A stretch of DNA of 64,000 nucleotides from Alphaproteobacteria bacterium (GTDB lineage Bacteria; Pseudomonadota; Alphaproteobacteria; CACIAM-22H2): contig JAFKFM010000011.1 in the NCBI GenBank assembly GCA_017308135.1, positions 1 through 64,000 on the forward strand, in the 5' to 3' direction. The position numbers and the translations under genes were made by a program. A model generated the notes under the pieces. It had not been told where the DNA came from, searched no databases, and saw nothing but the letters and a program-made list of their open reading frames with translations. Positions 28,509 to 35,708 of the stretch are shown one piece after another. Within the stretch, counting starts at the first letter, position 1; the number at the start of each line of letters is the position of its first letter.

Positions 28509-29132
28509 ATGACGACCGTTCTCGCCCTCACCAGCGCTTCCACCGGCCAGGCCTCGGTTTCCAGCGGCCTCGTGGCCGAAGCCGTGGCGCAATTGCGCGC
28601 CGCCGGCGCCAAGATCGTGTCGCGCGATCTGGGGGCCAATCCGCTGCCGCATCTGACCGAAGATTCGACCGCCGCGATCCGCGGCGCCGAGCCCGCCAAC
28701 GACGCGCAGAAGGCGGCGCGCGCCCTGTCCGACGCCGTTGTGGCCGAAATCAAGGAAGCCGATCTGATCGTGATCGGCTCGCCGATGTACAATTTCGGCA
28801 TTTCGTCGTCGCTTAAGACGTGGATCGACCACATCGCGCGCGCGGGCGTCACGTTCAGCTACTCGGAAGCGGGCCCCAAGGGCTTGCTGACCGGCAAGCG
28901 CGCCCTCGTGATCGAATCGCGCGCCGGCATGTATAGCGAAGGCCCGGCGAAGCCGATGGATTCGCAAGAGCCGTATCTGCGCACGGTGCTCGGCTTCCTC
29001 GGCATCACCGACGTGACCTTCGTGCGCGCGGAAAAGCTCGCCTTCGGGCCGGAAGCGCGCGACGCGGCGCTGGCCGCCGCGAAGTCCGCGATCGCGGCGT
29101 GGGTCGGCACGACGGCCGCGAAGGCGGCCTAA
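28509..29132 (+). CDS. azoR: FMN-dependent NADH-azoreductase
   Basis: This 207-residue flavodoxin-fold protein is of the AzoR type. The flavin loop is near TSASTGQASVSS, the conserved MYNFGISSSLKTWIDHI segment is clear, and a family-typical GITDVTFVRAEKL lies near the C-terminus. AzoR enzymes use NADH to reduce azo compounds and quinones by two electrons, protecting against thiol-reactive stress. It is preceded by AAGGAG and divergent from a LysR gene that probably controls it. Confidence 0.92.
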   Translation: MTTVLALTSASTGQASVSSGLVAEAVAQLRAAGAKIVSRDLGANPLPHLTEDSTAAIRGAEPANDAQKAARALSDAVVAEIKEADLIVIGSPMYNFGISSSLKTWIDHIARAGVTFSYSEAGPKGLLTGKRALVIESRAGMYSEGPAKPMDSQEPYLRTVLGFLGITDVTFVRAEKLAFGPEARDAALAAAKSAIAAWVGTTAAKAA

Positions 29133-29198
29133 GCCCGCTTGGCGATCGGATCGCCGCGCTTTACCTTGGTCCTCGACCAAGCGTAAAGGCGGCGGCCG

Positions 29199-29888
29199 AT
29201 GGCACAAAAGTTGATCTGTATTTCATCGATGGCGACTCGGCATATTTTGGCCGAGATCTCAGCATCGCACGCCGCCGCGTCGGGCCGGAAGATCGACGTC
29301 AATTCGATGGGCGGTGTGGATGCCGCCAAGCGCGTGGAAAGCGGCGAAGCGGTCGATATCGTCGTGCTCGCTTCCGGCGCGTTGGCGAAATTGGCGCGCG
29401 GCGGTTCCGTGCGCGCCGACAGCATCGTCGATATCGCGCGCTCGGCCTTGGCCGCCGCCGTCAAAGCTGGGCCTGCGAAACCCGATCTCTCGAGCGACGA
29501 TTCAGCCAAGCGCGCGTTGCTGGGCGCACGCGCTATCGCCTATTCGACCGGCCCCAGCGGCGATCACATCGTGGCACTGTTCAAACGCTGGGAGATTTTC
29601 GCGGCGATCGAAGCGCGCTTGGTGAAGGCGCCGCCCGGCGTACCGGTGGGCAAGCTCGTCGCCGACGGTGCGGCCGAAATCGGCTTCCAGCAATTGAGCG
29701 AGCTGCAAGGCTTGCCCGGGATCGACATCGTCGGGCCGCTATCGCCGGCGTTGCAGTCGGTCACGAACTTCGCGGCGGGTGTCGCCGCCGCCGCCGCCGA
29801 CAGCCAAGCGGCGGCCGGCTTCATCGCGGCGTTGCGCGCCCCCGCCGTGCGCGAGGTTTACATTCGCCACGGGATGGAACCGGCGTGA
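29199..29888 (+). CDS. ModA-like substrate-binding-domain protein without signal peptide
   Basis: This 229-residue protein resembles the molybdate-binding ModA/type-2 periplasmic-binding fold: an LICISSMATRHIL start, GEAVDIVVLASGALAKL, and AEIGFQQLSELQGLPGIDIVGPLS near the C-terminus. ModA proteins are secreted, but here there is no signal peptide, and a start at 29199 gives a protein that begins directly with the first beta-strand. It may act in the cytoplasm as a sensor or binding protein, or may be a domain-only paralogue. It is the last chromosomal gene before the tRNA fragment and island junction. Confidence 0.8.
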   Translation: MAQKLICISSMATRHILAEISASHAAASGRKIDVNSMGGVDAAKRVESGEAVDIVVLASGALAKLARGGSVRADSIVDIARSALAAAVKAGPAKPDLSSDDSAKRALLGARAIAYSTGPSGDHIVALFKRWEIFAAIEARLVKAPPGVPVGKLVADGAAEIGFQQLSELQGLPGIDIVGPLSPALQSVTNFAAGVAAAAADSQAAAGFIAALRAPAVREVYIRHGMEPA

Positions 29889-29915
29889 ATTTCGATTTAA
29901 GCGGGGAGAGGGGAA

Positions 29916-29960
29916 TGGCGCGCCCGGCGCGACTCGAACGCGCGACCTTCAGCTTCGGAG
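29916..29960 (-). tRNA. 3' fragment of tRNA-Arg(CCG): island attachment site
   Basis: Read on the minus strand the segment gives, from its 3' end, CCA (29916-29918), discriminator G, acceptor strand CGGGCGC, T-arm GCGCG-TTCGAGT-CGCGC (29927-29943), a five-base variable loop, anticodon 3' stem GCTGA and loop CTCCGAA with anticodon CCG. The expected partner stem (TCAGC) and the D-arm are absent: the sequence beyond 29960 cannot pair. It is a partial gene, not a functional tRNA. Such a 3' copy is what remains at one end of an element inserted into a tRNA gene, with the intact tRNA rebuilt at the far end, which would lie to the right of the window. Confidence 0.85.
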
Positions 29961-30352
29961 TCCGGACGTCGTGGGCTAACGCTTTGATTTCTAATCATCC
30001 GAAATCGCCCAAAGGACGCCGCAAGCCGTGAACAGACGCGGAAAGTCCCACAAGAAGTCCCACAAGGGAAGTCCAGCGCTCTAGCGCGCTAATCGCAAGA
30101 GCTGACCCGTTCTCGACCTTGTTTAGAAAACCCGGGCTGGGTTGGTCAGTAGCCCCGCTCGGCTTGGTGGATTTGGGATATCGGCTGCCCGGCCATATGC
30201 CGAGGTAACAAAAGCCATCGGTGGTTCCAGTGGCAGTTTCCTTTTAGAATTTCAATTTAAAGTGTATGTATTATTTTTACAATCGCGCGCATTTAAAGGA
30301 AGTGTACAGCAGAAGCCGGTCGCCTCATGCGGCACAAAAAGGCCTTGAATTA
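29961..30352. other. Left end of island, no gene supported
   Basis: This 390-bp stretch just inside the presumed attachment site has mixed composition, AT-rich from about 30240 to 30300. An 11-bp direct repeat, AGTCCCACAAG, occurs at 30044-30054 and 30056-30066; tandem short repeats beside an att core can be integrase arm-binding sites. Short open frames here have no recognisable product. No integrase gene is present. Confidence 0.5.
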
Positions 30353-30411
30353 TGATGCCGCAATTCACTGTCCTCACTATATTTAGGTGAGGATAGTGAA
30401 TTGCGGCATCA
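30353..30411 (+). promoter_or_regulatory. 25-bp hairpin that buries the Shine-Dalgarno and TTG start of the STAS-like gene
   Basis: Arms 30353-30377 and 30387-30411 are complementary over 25 positions with a single G/T mismatch (a G-U pair in RNA) and a 9-base loop. The right arm holds GGTGAGG (ribosome-binding-site-like, 30386-30392) and the TTG at 30401. In the transcript the start site would be fully base-paired. It could equally be a protein-binding dyad at DNA level. Confidence 0.7.
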
Positions 30412-30965
30412 AATACTAGACCTGACAGGCGGCCAAGCGGTTCTTTCCGGTGCGATCTCGGGGCGACAGCTCTTGAGTGCCTTAATCGCCGCAACGCCGA
30501 TAGCCACCACGCCTGCGTTGGCATTCCTCGACTTCACCGGTGTTGAGGTTGCGACGTCTTCCTTTCTGCGTGAGTCTGTCATTGGGTTCCGCGACTTCGC
30601 CCGGCAGGCGTTACCGAACGTTTATCCAGTCGCTGCCAATCTGCCAGTTGCTGTTGTTGAGGAACTCGAATTTTTTTGTCCGAACCCGAAATGACGCTCT
30701 CTTGGCCTGTGACCTCGACACGAAGGGTAAGGTTCTTGTTGCTTACCTAATCGGCGAACTAGAGCCCGCTCAGCGCGCCACGTTCGATGCCATCTGTGAA
30801 GTTGGAGCTATCTCCGCCCCTGAACTCGCTACACGCTTTGCCAGCCTGAACATTGGTCCGACTGCCTGGAATAACAGACTTTCCACGCTTGCAAACAAAG
30901 GCCTGTTGATTGAACGGCGGCAAGGCAAAACTAAATCCTTCAGCCCACTTTTGGAGATTGCCTAA
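30401..30965 (+). CDS. STAS-like (DUF4325) / winged-helix protein, interrupted by a frameshift at T7
   Basis: The first frame (30401-30694) has a STAS-like core: LAFLDFTGVEVATSSFLRES and NVYPVAANLPVAVVEELEF. It runs into a stop just after a run of seven T (30671-30677). Dropping one T joins it to the next frame (to 30965), which continues sensibly with KGKVLVAYLIGELEPAQ and a winged-helix-like end (PTAWNNRLSTLANKGLLIERRQGKT). The fused product would be about 187 residues. STAS-like proteins bind partner ATPases in anti-sigma-antagonist switches. The start is probably TTG 30401, inside a hairpin. The shift may be a sequencing error, decay or slippage control. The gene is coupled to the next one (TAATG). 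Confidence 0.6.
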
Positions 30966-31315
30966 TGGGGCTCGACTACATTCGGGCCCAGACGGGCAAG
31001 TCGTGGCGCAAGCGCTGGGACGGCGGTCTCGATCGGTTGAAGATGCCAACGCTTTTTGATCTCACGATGTCCGAGACGTCGCGCGTGGTGACGGCAAAGC
31101 TCAATCCCACCGCGCGAGTGAAGGCTGGCGACAAGCTGATCGTCCAGAGTACGGCCGAGGGCCTGATCATCAGTGATGGCTTGCGGTCGATCGGGTGTGT
31201 CGAGAATCCGACGTCAGAAATGTCGGCTACCGTCCGGGAAAGCGGCGGCTACGCTGAAGGTGAGCTTCAGCGCGTCGGGTTGTTCGGTGATACTGCGGAG
31301 ATAATGGTCAAATGA
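30965..31315 (+). CDS. Small uncharacterised protein of the STAS/DUF4417 module
   Basis: This is a 116-residue soluble protein with no recognised domain. The start is fixed by the TAATG overlap with the upstream frame, and the stop overlaps the next gene (ATGA), so three genes are translationally coupled. The N-terminus (MGLDYIRAQTGKSWRKRW) is basic. The middle has an alternating hydrophobic pattern (ARVKAGDKLIVQS, EGLIISDG) compatible with a small beta-rich fold. No signal peptide or membrane segment is seen. Its function is unknown; an adaptor or regulator of its neighbours is possible. Confidence 0.75.
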   Translation: MGLDYIRAQTGKSWRKRWDGGLDRLKMPTLFDLTMSETSRVVTAKLNPTARVKAGDKLIVQSTAEGLIISDGLRSIGCVENPTSEMSATVRESGGYAEGELQRVGLFGDTAEIMVK

Positions 31316-32616
31316 ATCGTCGGCCTCCTCACGAGCCATCGCGTCAGTTTCAACAGCCGCAGCGTTTATGGGACGATGCTGCGCATCACGTGATGTCGTT
31401 GGGGTGTTCGACTTGCCTTGAGCGTCACCACTGCGGTGGAGTTCACACCGATGCTGGCGTCCTCGACTGCCAAGACCTTTGCTCCTGTGCCGACAAAAGC
31501 AAGTGCGATATGGTTTGTCGGTTCAATCCGAGTAAGTACGTAGCGCGTATGCGCGAGATCAAAGGACTCGGTTTTGAAAATGCGCCGCGGACGACTGCGA
31601 ACGGTATGCCTGAAGTTCCACTTGTCGTACCGTTCGTTGATCACCGTTATGGTCGCACCACGATCTTAAATGAGCCTGTGGTCGCCATTTCGTTGTATGA
31701 GCTGGTCAACATGGCGACTGGCAAGGTTCATGTCGGTTCATGCGCTGAACTGGCGGAACGCTTTCTCATTTCCGCTGATTCGCGAATTGTGGTCAGTGGC
31801 GTCGATAAGGATAAGCCAATCGAACGTTGGTGGGAATTGAAAGGGCGATTGCCGATCCTTGAGGCGTTGAGAAATCTTGACGTCACCCTAATCACCGTAC
31901 CTAACTACAGTGTTCTGACTGACTTGCCCCGTACGGACAATCTCTGCGCCATGAAGCGGATCCTGCTCGCTTGGACTGAGATGTCCGCCGCAGGATTGTC
32001 GTCAGCGCTACATGTGAACGGGCGAACAGAGCATGATTATGTCCGCTGGAGCGAATTAATTTGCGAGCGACCGGAAATCGAAATTCTCGCTTTCGAGTTC
32101 GCGACTGGTTGCGGTTGGGGCGGCCGTATCGATTGGCATATATCGCAACTCTGTGCGCTAGCCGATCGTGTTGAGCGCCCATTGGCCATCATTATTCGGG
32201 GAGGCGGCCGAAAGCTCGATATCTTGCGGCGTCATTTCGCACGGGTGAGCTTGATAGAGACAGAGGCGTTTGCACGCACGATCCGTCGACGCCGAGCTTA
32301 TTTGACTGAGGCAGGCCGGCTGAAATGGGGGAAATTCGAGACGCCTATCGGTGCACCGCTTGACGATCTCTTTGCGCACAATGTGAGTCTGGTACGTGCC
32401 TCATATGAGGCGCCGCGTCATAAGATCGCGGTTTCACTGTCCCTGCCTGCTAAGCCCAGGCGTACAGCGCACGCTAACGACAAGGCCGCCGAGCCAAGCT
32501 CTCTGCGTGAGCTCGACCTGGCCGGTGAGGCTCGGGGTATCACCCCACAGTCGCAGTGCATGGTCGCCGCTACGAAACCGCAATTCGGCAGAGTGATTGG
32601 CGAGGGCACGAAATAA
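31312..32616 (+). CDS. Cys-rich DUF4417-like protein
   Basis: This is a 434-residue protein. Residues 32-69 contain eight Cys (C32, C35, C41, C53, C57, C59, C65, C69), suggesting iron-sulfur or zinc sites. The central half resembles DUF4417: LITVPNYSVLTDLPRTDN, MKRILLAWTEMSAAGL, ALHVNGRTEHDYVRW and LAFEFATGCGWGGRIDWH. It has no signal peptide or membrane segment. The start at 31312 overlaps the upstream stop (ATGA). The last 61 codons overlap, in antisense, the end of the GHKL ATPase gene. The biochemical activity of DUF4417 is not known to me. A TIM-barrel-like enzyme is only a guess. Confidence 0.75.
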   Translation: MNRRPPHEPSRQFQQPQRLWDDAAHHVMSLGCSTCLERHHCGGVHTDAGVLDCQDLCSCADKSKCDMVCRFNPSKYVARMREIKGLGFENAPRTTANGMPEVPLVVPFVDHRYGRTTILNEPVVAISLYELVNMATGKVHVGSCAELAERFLISADSRIVVSGVDKDKPIERWWELKGRLPILEALRNLDVTLITVPNYSVLTDLPRTDNLCAMKRILLAWTEMSAAGLSSALHVNGRTEHDYVRWSELICERPEIEILAFEFATGCGWGGRIDWHISQLCALADRVERPLAIIIRGGGRKLDILRRHFARVSLIETEAFARTIRRRRAYLTEAGRLKWGKFETPIGAPLDDLFAHNVSLVRASYEAPRHKIAVSLSLPAKPRRTAHANDKAAEPSSLRELDLAGEARGITPQSQCMVAATKPQFGRVIGEGTK

Positions 32617-33285
32617 TTGGCCGACGCCGTAGCCATGGCCCGTGTTACGTGCGTAACGTGACGCACCATCTGAAATCGCGACACGCAGTGCTGCACCAGA
32701 ATCGGTGAGGTGCGCAAATTCTTGGTTCTCGCGAAGGCTCGAGAGTACGCCGTGCCCGGCATCGGCGACGACGAATTCGAAGGTACCGCTACTGGCGCCG
32801 TAAGCGAGAAGTCCGCTGACGGGTTGGCCACTGTGTTCGAAAACATTGTCCTGAAGCTCACCGATGGCACCAATCAGGCCAACGACTAAAGTTCTTGGTA
32901 GATCGACAACAACGGCGGCATTCTCGGCGTGTTTGGTCCATTGGTTCCAGAGCGCGTTGTCGGCACTTATGGACGGATCATATCGACTGAGTGGGAACAC
33001 GCCCGCACGATCGTGTATGCCGGCGCCGCTGATCTCGCCTTTGGAGAGGGCGCTTACGGCTTGGTTGAAAATTGGCGGTTCGATTGTAACGCTGCGGTAG
33101 GCATTAGGCATGGATATATAGGCGATGGCGAGTTCTACCAATGGCCCAATCATACCCGAGCGCTCAATCGTTAAGGTGGGCAATAGCGGCAGACGACCTG
33201 AGACTGCTTGCCAAAGTAGATCGTCAACTACCTCGAACGTTGCACCGACTCGATGTTGCTCCCCTTCGCTCAAAGTTATTCCCAT
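32434..33285 (-). CDS. GHKL-type ATPase (HATPase, anti-sigma-factor-like)
   Basis: From ATG 33285 (TTG 33288 is one codon earlier) the protein has 283 residues. A Bergerat ATP-binding fold fills the C-terminal half: N-box E143-L-Q-D-N147, G1 box D175-A-G-H-G179 and G2 region GHGYG (216-220). The N-terminal 120 residues match nothing I recognise. No histidine-phosphorylation box or receiver is present, so it is an ATPase or anti-sigma/serine-kinase-like partner, not a classical sensor kinase. The STAS-like gene in the opposite operon is the natural partner type. It converges on, and overlaps by 183 bp, the DUF4417-like gene. No good Shine-Dalgarno is seen. Confidence 0.75.
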   Translation of the reverse strand: MGITLSEGEQHRVGATFEVVDDLLWQAVSGRLPLLPTLTIERSGMIGPLVELAIAYISMPNAYRSVTIEPPIFNQAVSALSKGEISGAGIHDRAGVFPLSRYDPSISADNALWNQWTKHAENAAVVVDLPRTLVVGLIGAIGELQDNVFEHSGQPVSGLLAYGASSGTFEFVVADAGHGVLSSLRENQEFAHLTDSGAALRVAISDGASRYARNTGHGYGVGQLFRALANHSAELRFRSGDHALRLWGDTPSLTGQVELTQRAWLGGLVVSVRCTPGLSRQGQ

Positions 33286-33402
33286 CAAACAATCTGAACA
33301 ACAGATAATTTATCAAAAATATTATTATATAGGCCAATTTTCAAGCCCTCTATTGCCAAGCCAAATGAGAAGAGCAATCTCGGAAGGTGACGATACTTGG
33401 GA
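33286..33402. other. AT-rich spacer between GHKL ATPase gene and IS remnant
   Basis: This short stretch, markedly AT-rich at 33298-33335, lies upstream of the ATPase gene and probably contains its promoter. No defined element can be named. Confidence 0.4.
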
Positions 33403-33427
33403 TGCCCCGGGTTTGGTGGACACGCGG

Positions 33428-34082
33428 TTAAGCTAATCGCATCTTAGCCTCGAACGCCATCGGACTCTCGTAGCCGATCGTCGAGTGACGGCGGTGCGGG
33501 TTGTAGAAGCTCTCCATCGCGGCGTTGTCCCAGACGTTGCCCGCCCGGCTCATCGAACGGACGATGCTCTGATCCGCCAGCAACCGCTGGAACGCTTCGC
33601 TGCCGTACTGGCTGCCGCGATCCTAGTGATGCAGCACCGACCTCGGCCGGCCCCTTCGCCAGATCGCCATCATCAGCTGCGACCCACTTCGCATTCGGCC
33701 GGTCGGCGCGGAAGTCGCGATCAAGGGCGTTGGCGGGAAGATGCGTCGTCGGCCGTATCCCCATATCGACCGGTAGACGACGCCGACGCGGGCGGGCCCG
33801 CAGCGCAAGGCTGCGCATCAGACGCTCGATACGCTGACGCCCGCAATCCAGCCCGGCAGCCAGCACGTCACGCCAGACGCGACGCGACCCGTAGGTGCGA
33901 TCGCTCGCCAGGAAGCTCGACCGGATCGCCTGGGCCAACGCCCCGTTATGGACGGCACGATCGCTCGGCGGCCGCGTCAGCGAGGCGTAGAAGCCCGCCC
34001 GCGAGACACCGAGCGCCTCGCACATCCAGCGCACCGGCCATATCCCTCGGTGCTTCGCCACGAAGCCGAACTTCACGTCGAC
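33428..34082 (-). pseudogene. IS3-family orfB transposase, internally deleted
   Basis: The frame begins normally (VKFGFVAKHRGIWPVRWMCEALGVSRAGFYA, HTH_21-like region) and reaches KWVA, the start of the integrase core. At about 33685 it jumps into a different frame corresponding to a point some 40 codons further on (MAIWRRGRP). That frame continues VLHH, an in-frame TAG in place of the expected Ser codon, DRGSQYGSEAF, WDNAAMESFYN and STIGYESPMAFEAK. The first catalytic Asp region is therefore missing and a stop interrupts the second. The transposase cannot be active. Confidence 0.85.
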
Positions 34083-34366
34083 TCCTTCGCGAAGAAGGCC
34101 GCGGCTTTTTTTAGAATGTCCCGCTCGGCCTTCAGTCGGATCACCTCGCGGCGCAGCCGCGCGATCTCCTGCTGTTCGGGCTTCATCTGCCCGTGGCCCG
34201 GGAACGAATGCTGCGGATCGGCGGTCTGCTGGCGCATCCACTTGCGCAGCACGTTCTCGTGGATGTCGAGATCCCGGCACGCTTGCGCGACCCATACACC
34301 GCGCTCCTTCACCAGCCGAACGGCCTCAAGCTTGAACTCCCGCGTGAACGTCCTACTCTGTTCCAT
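34073..34366 (-). CDS. IS3-family orfA transposase
   Basis: This 97-residue protein starts MEQSRTFTREFKLEAVRLVKE and has the HTH_Tnp_1 helices (VWVAQACRDLDIHENVLRKW). A C-terminal leucine-zipper-like segment follows (EIARLRREVIRLKAERDILKKAAAFF), whose 3' end overlaps orfB in another frame. It appears intact, but the partner orfB is broken, so the element could move only if served in trans. Confidence 0.9.
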   Translation of the reverse strand: MEQSRTFTREFKLEAVRLVKERGVWVAQACRDLDIHENVLRKWMRQQTADPQHSFPGHGQMKPEQQEIARLRREVIRLKAERDILKKAAAFFAKEST

Positions 34367-34529
34367 ATCGCCCCACCAGGTTCAGTCTGACACCTATCTC
34401 GGTGTCTCCCAAACCCGGGGCAGCCCAGTGCCGATATGAGGGGATTGCGAGAACGTGCGGTTGTGCGGCCGCGCTTGTGCAAACTAGTGACCAAAGATCA
34501 GTTTGTTTGACGCCGTTCTCCCTCGGTGA

Positions 34530-35708
34530 TCAAGAACGCGACCGCGTCTGCGCGCGATCCCGGTTCGCCTGAAACACCATGCGGACAACAAAACCCGGCC
34601 GATTCGTCGCCTCTTGATGGATGCGACCGATATACTCGCCTAGTACACCTATCGCGGCCAATTGCACGCCGCCGGACAGGAGCAAAAGTATCGCAACCAA
34701 GAAATACTCTGAGATATCCTGGTGATCCCAACCCCAGATATCGAACCCGAACGCCCGCTGCGTCAGCAGCAGGGCGAAAGCAGCGATGGCTCCAATGGAC
34801 GAGATCAAGCCGAGGCCAAGAACGATCCTCAGCGGGACGCGGGAGAATCCGACTATTCCGTCAAGCGCCAGCTTGAAGAGCTTCCAAATCGGATACTTCG
34901 TTTCGCCGGCGGCGCGCGCTTGGCGCTCGTAGACCAGACCGGAATGTCGGAAACCAGCCCAAGCACGAAGCCCCCGTACGAAGCGGGTCTTTTCGGGGAG
35001 CGCGTTGAGCACATCGACGACGCTGCGGTCCATTAGGGCGAAATCGCCGGAGTCGAGCGGCATGTCGATACTGGCTATGAATTTGAACAACCGGTAAAAT
35101 GCGGCATAAGCGGTGCGATGAAGCAGTGATTCCTTGCGCCCGGCGCGGACGCCGTAGACCACGTCGTAGCCGGCGCGCCAGCGGTCGAGCATCAACACGA
35201 CGACTTCAGGCGGATCCTGAAGGTCGCCGTCCATCACCGCGACCACGTCGCCTGACGCGTGGACTAGCCCAGCGGAGATCGCTTGTTGATGGCCGAAGTT
35301 TCGCGAGAGGCTGACCACCTTCGCGCGCGGCTCGTCGGCGGCCAGGGTTAACAGAATCTCGCCGGTCCGGTCGCGGCTGCCGTCGTCGACGTAGACTACT
35401 TCGAGGGCAAAGAAAGGGCTGGCGCCGAGAGCGTCGATCAAGGCCCGGTGCGTCAGTCGAACAACCGCTTCCTCGTCGTGCATCGGCACTACCACGGAAA
35501 GCGTCGGAACGGCTTTGCGGCTCGGCTGAGCCGAATCCGTTCCTCTCACTCGATCCAGACCTTCCAGACCTTCGCCGGCAACGCTGACGTCGGCGCGCAC
35601 CTCCGTGCCCGAATGCTGGCCGTCGTGGAGCACAGCCCTAGGCTCCGCGCCAAGAGGGGGGGCCGTCTGACTGCCTCGATTGGAGTGGACAAAGTGATCG
35701 ACGGCCAT
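34530..35708 (-). CDS. Family 2 glycosyltransferase (DPM1/GtrB-like) with two C-terminal membrane segments
   Basis: The catalytic domain has TLSVVVPMHDEE, VVYVDDGSRDRTGEIL, SLSRNFGHQQAISAG and a DGDLQDPPE motif with the metal-binding Asp residues. Two membrane segments follow (IVLGLGLISSIGAIAAFALLL and a second near EYFLVAILLLLSGG), ending in LGEYIGRIHQEA. This is the layout of polyprenyl-phosphate glycosyltransferases that load a sugar onto undecaprenyl phosphate at the inner membrane. The ATG at 35708 gives 392 residues. The frame extends to 35807, and a later start nearer PTLSVVVP is possible since the first 60 residues are not family-like. No surface-polysaccharide genes adjoin it. Confidence 0.88.
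   Translation of the reverse strand: MAVDHFVHSNRGSQTAPPLGAEPRAVLHDGQHSGTEVRADVSVAGEGLEGLDRVRGTDSAQPSRKAVPTLSVVVPMHDEEAVVRLTHRALIDALGASPFFALEVVYVDDGSRDRTGEILLTLAADEPRAKVVSLSRNFGHQQAISAGLVHASGDVVAVMDGDLQDPPEVVVLMLDRWRAGYDVVYGVRAGRKESLLHRTAYAAFYRLFKFIASIDMPLDSGDFALMDRSVVDVLNALPEKTRFVRGLRAWAGFRHSGLVYERQARAAGETKYPIWKLFKLALDGIVGFSRVPLRIVLGLGLISSIGAIAAFALLLTQRAFGFDIWGWDHQDISEYFLVAILLLLSGGVQLAAIGVLGEYIGRIHQEATNRPGFVVRMVFQANRDRAQTRSRS

Larger units (their letters stand above)
33403..34422 (-). mobile_element. Decayed IS3-family insertion sequence
   Basis: Imperfect terminal inverted repeats bound a 1,020-bp element. The left end is TGCCCCGGGTTTGG then TGGACAC (from 33403). The right end, read inward, is TGCCCCGGGTTTGG then GAGACAC (from 34422). 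Both ends show the TG...CA termini of IS3 elements. Inside are orfA and a broken orfB in the overlapping arrangement that is usual for -1 frameshifting. The length is below the usual 1.2-1.3 kb because of an internal deletion. No target-site duplication was seen in the flanks. Confidence 0.8.

Noticed and set aside
29916..29992. A complete tRNA gene
   Set aside because: Only the 3' 45 bases fold. Beyond 29960 neither the anticodon 5' stem nor a D-arm or acceptor 5' strand (GCGCCCG) can be found.
29961..34500. An integrase gene next to the att fragment
   Set aside because: No tyrosine or serine recombinase motifs were seen in any frame here or elsewhere in the window. The integrase, if present, should be at the other end.
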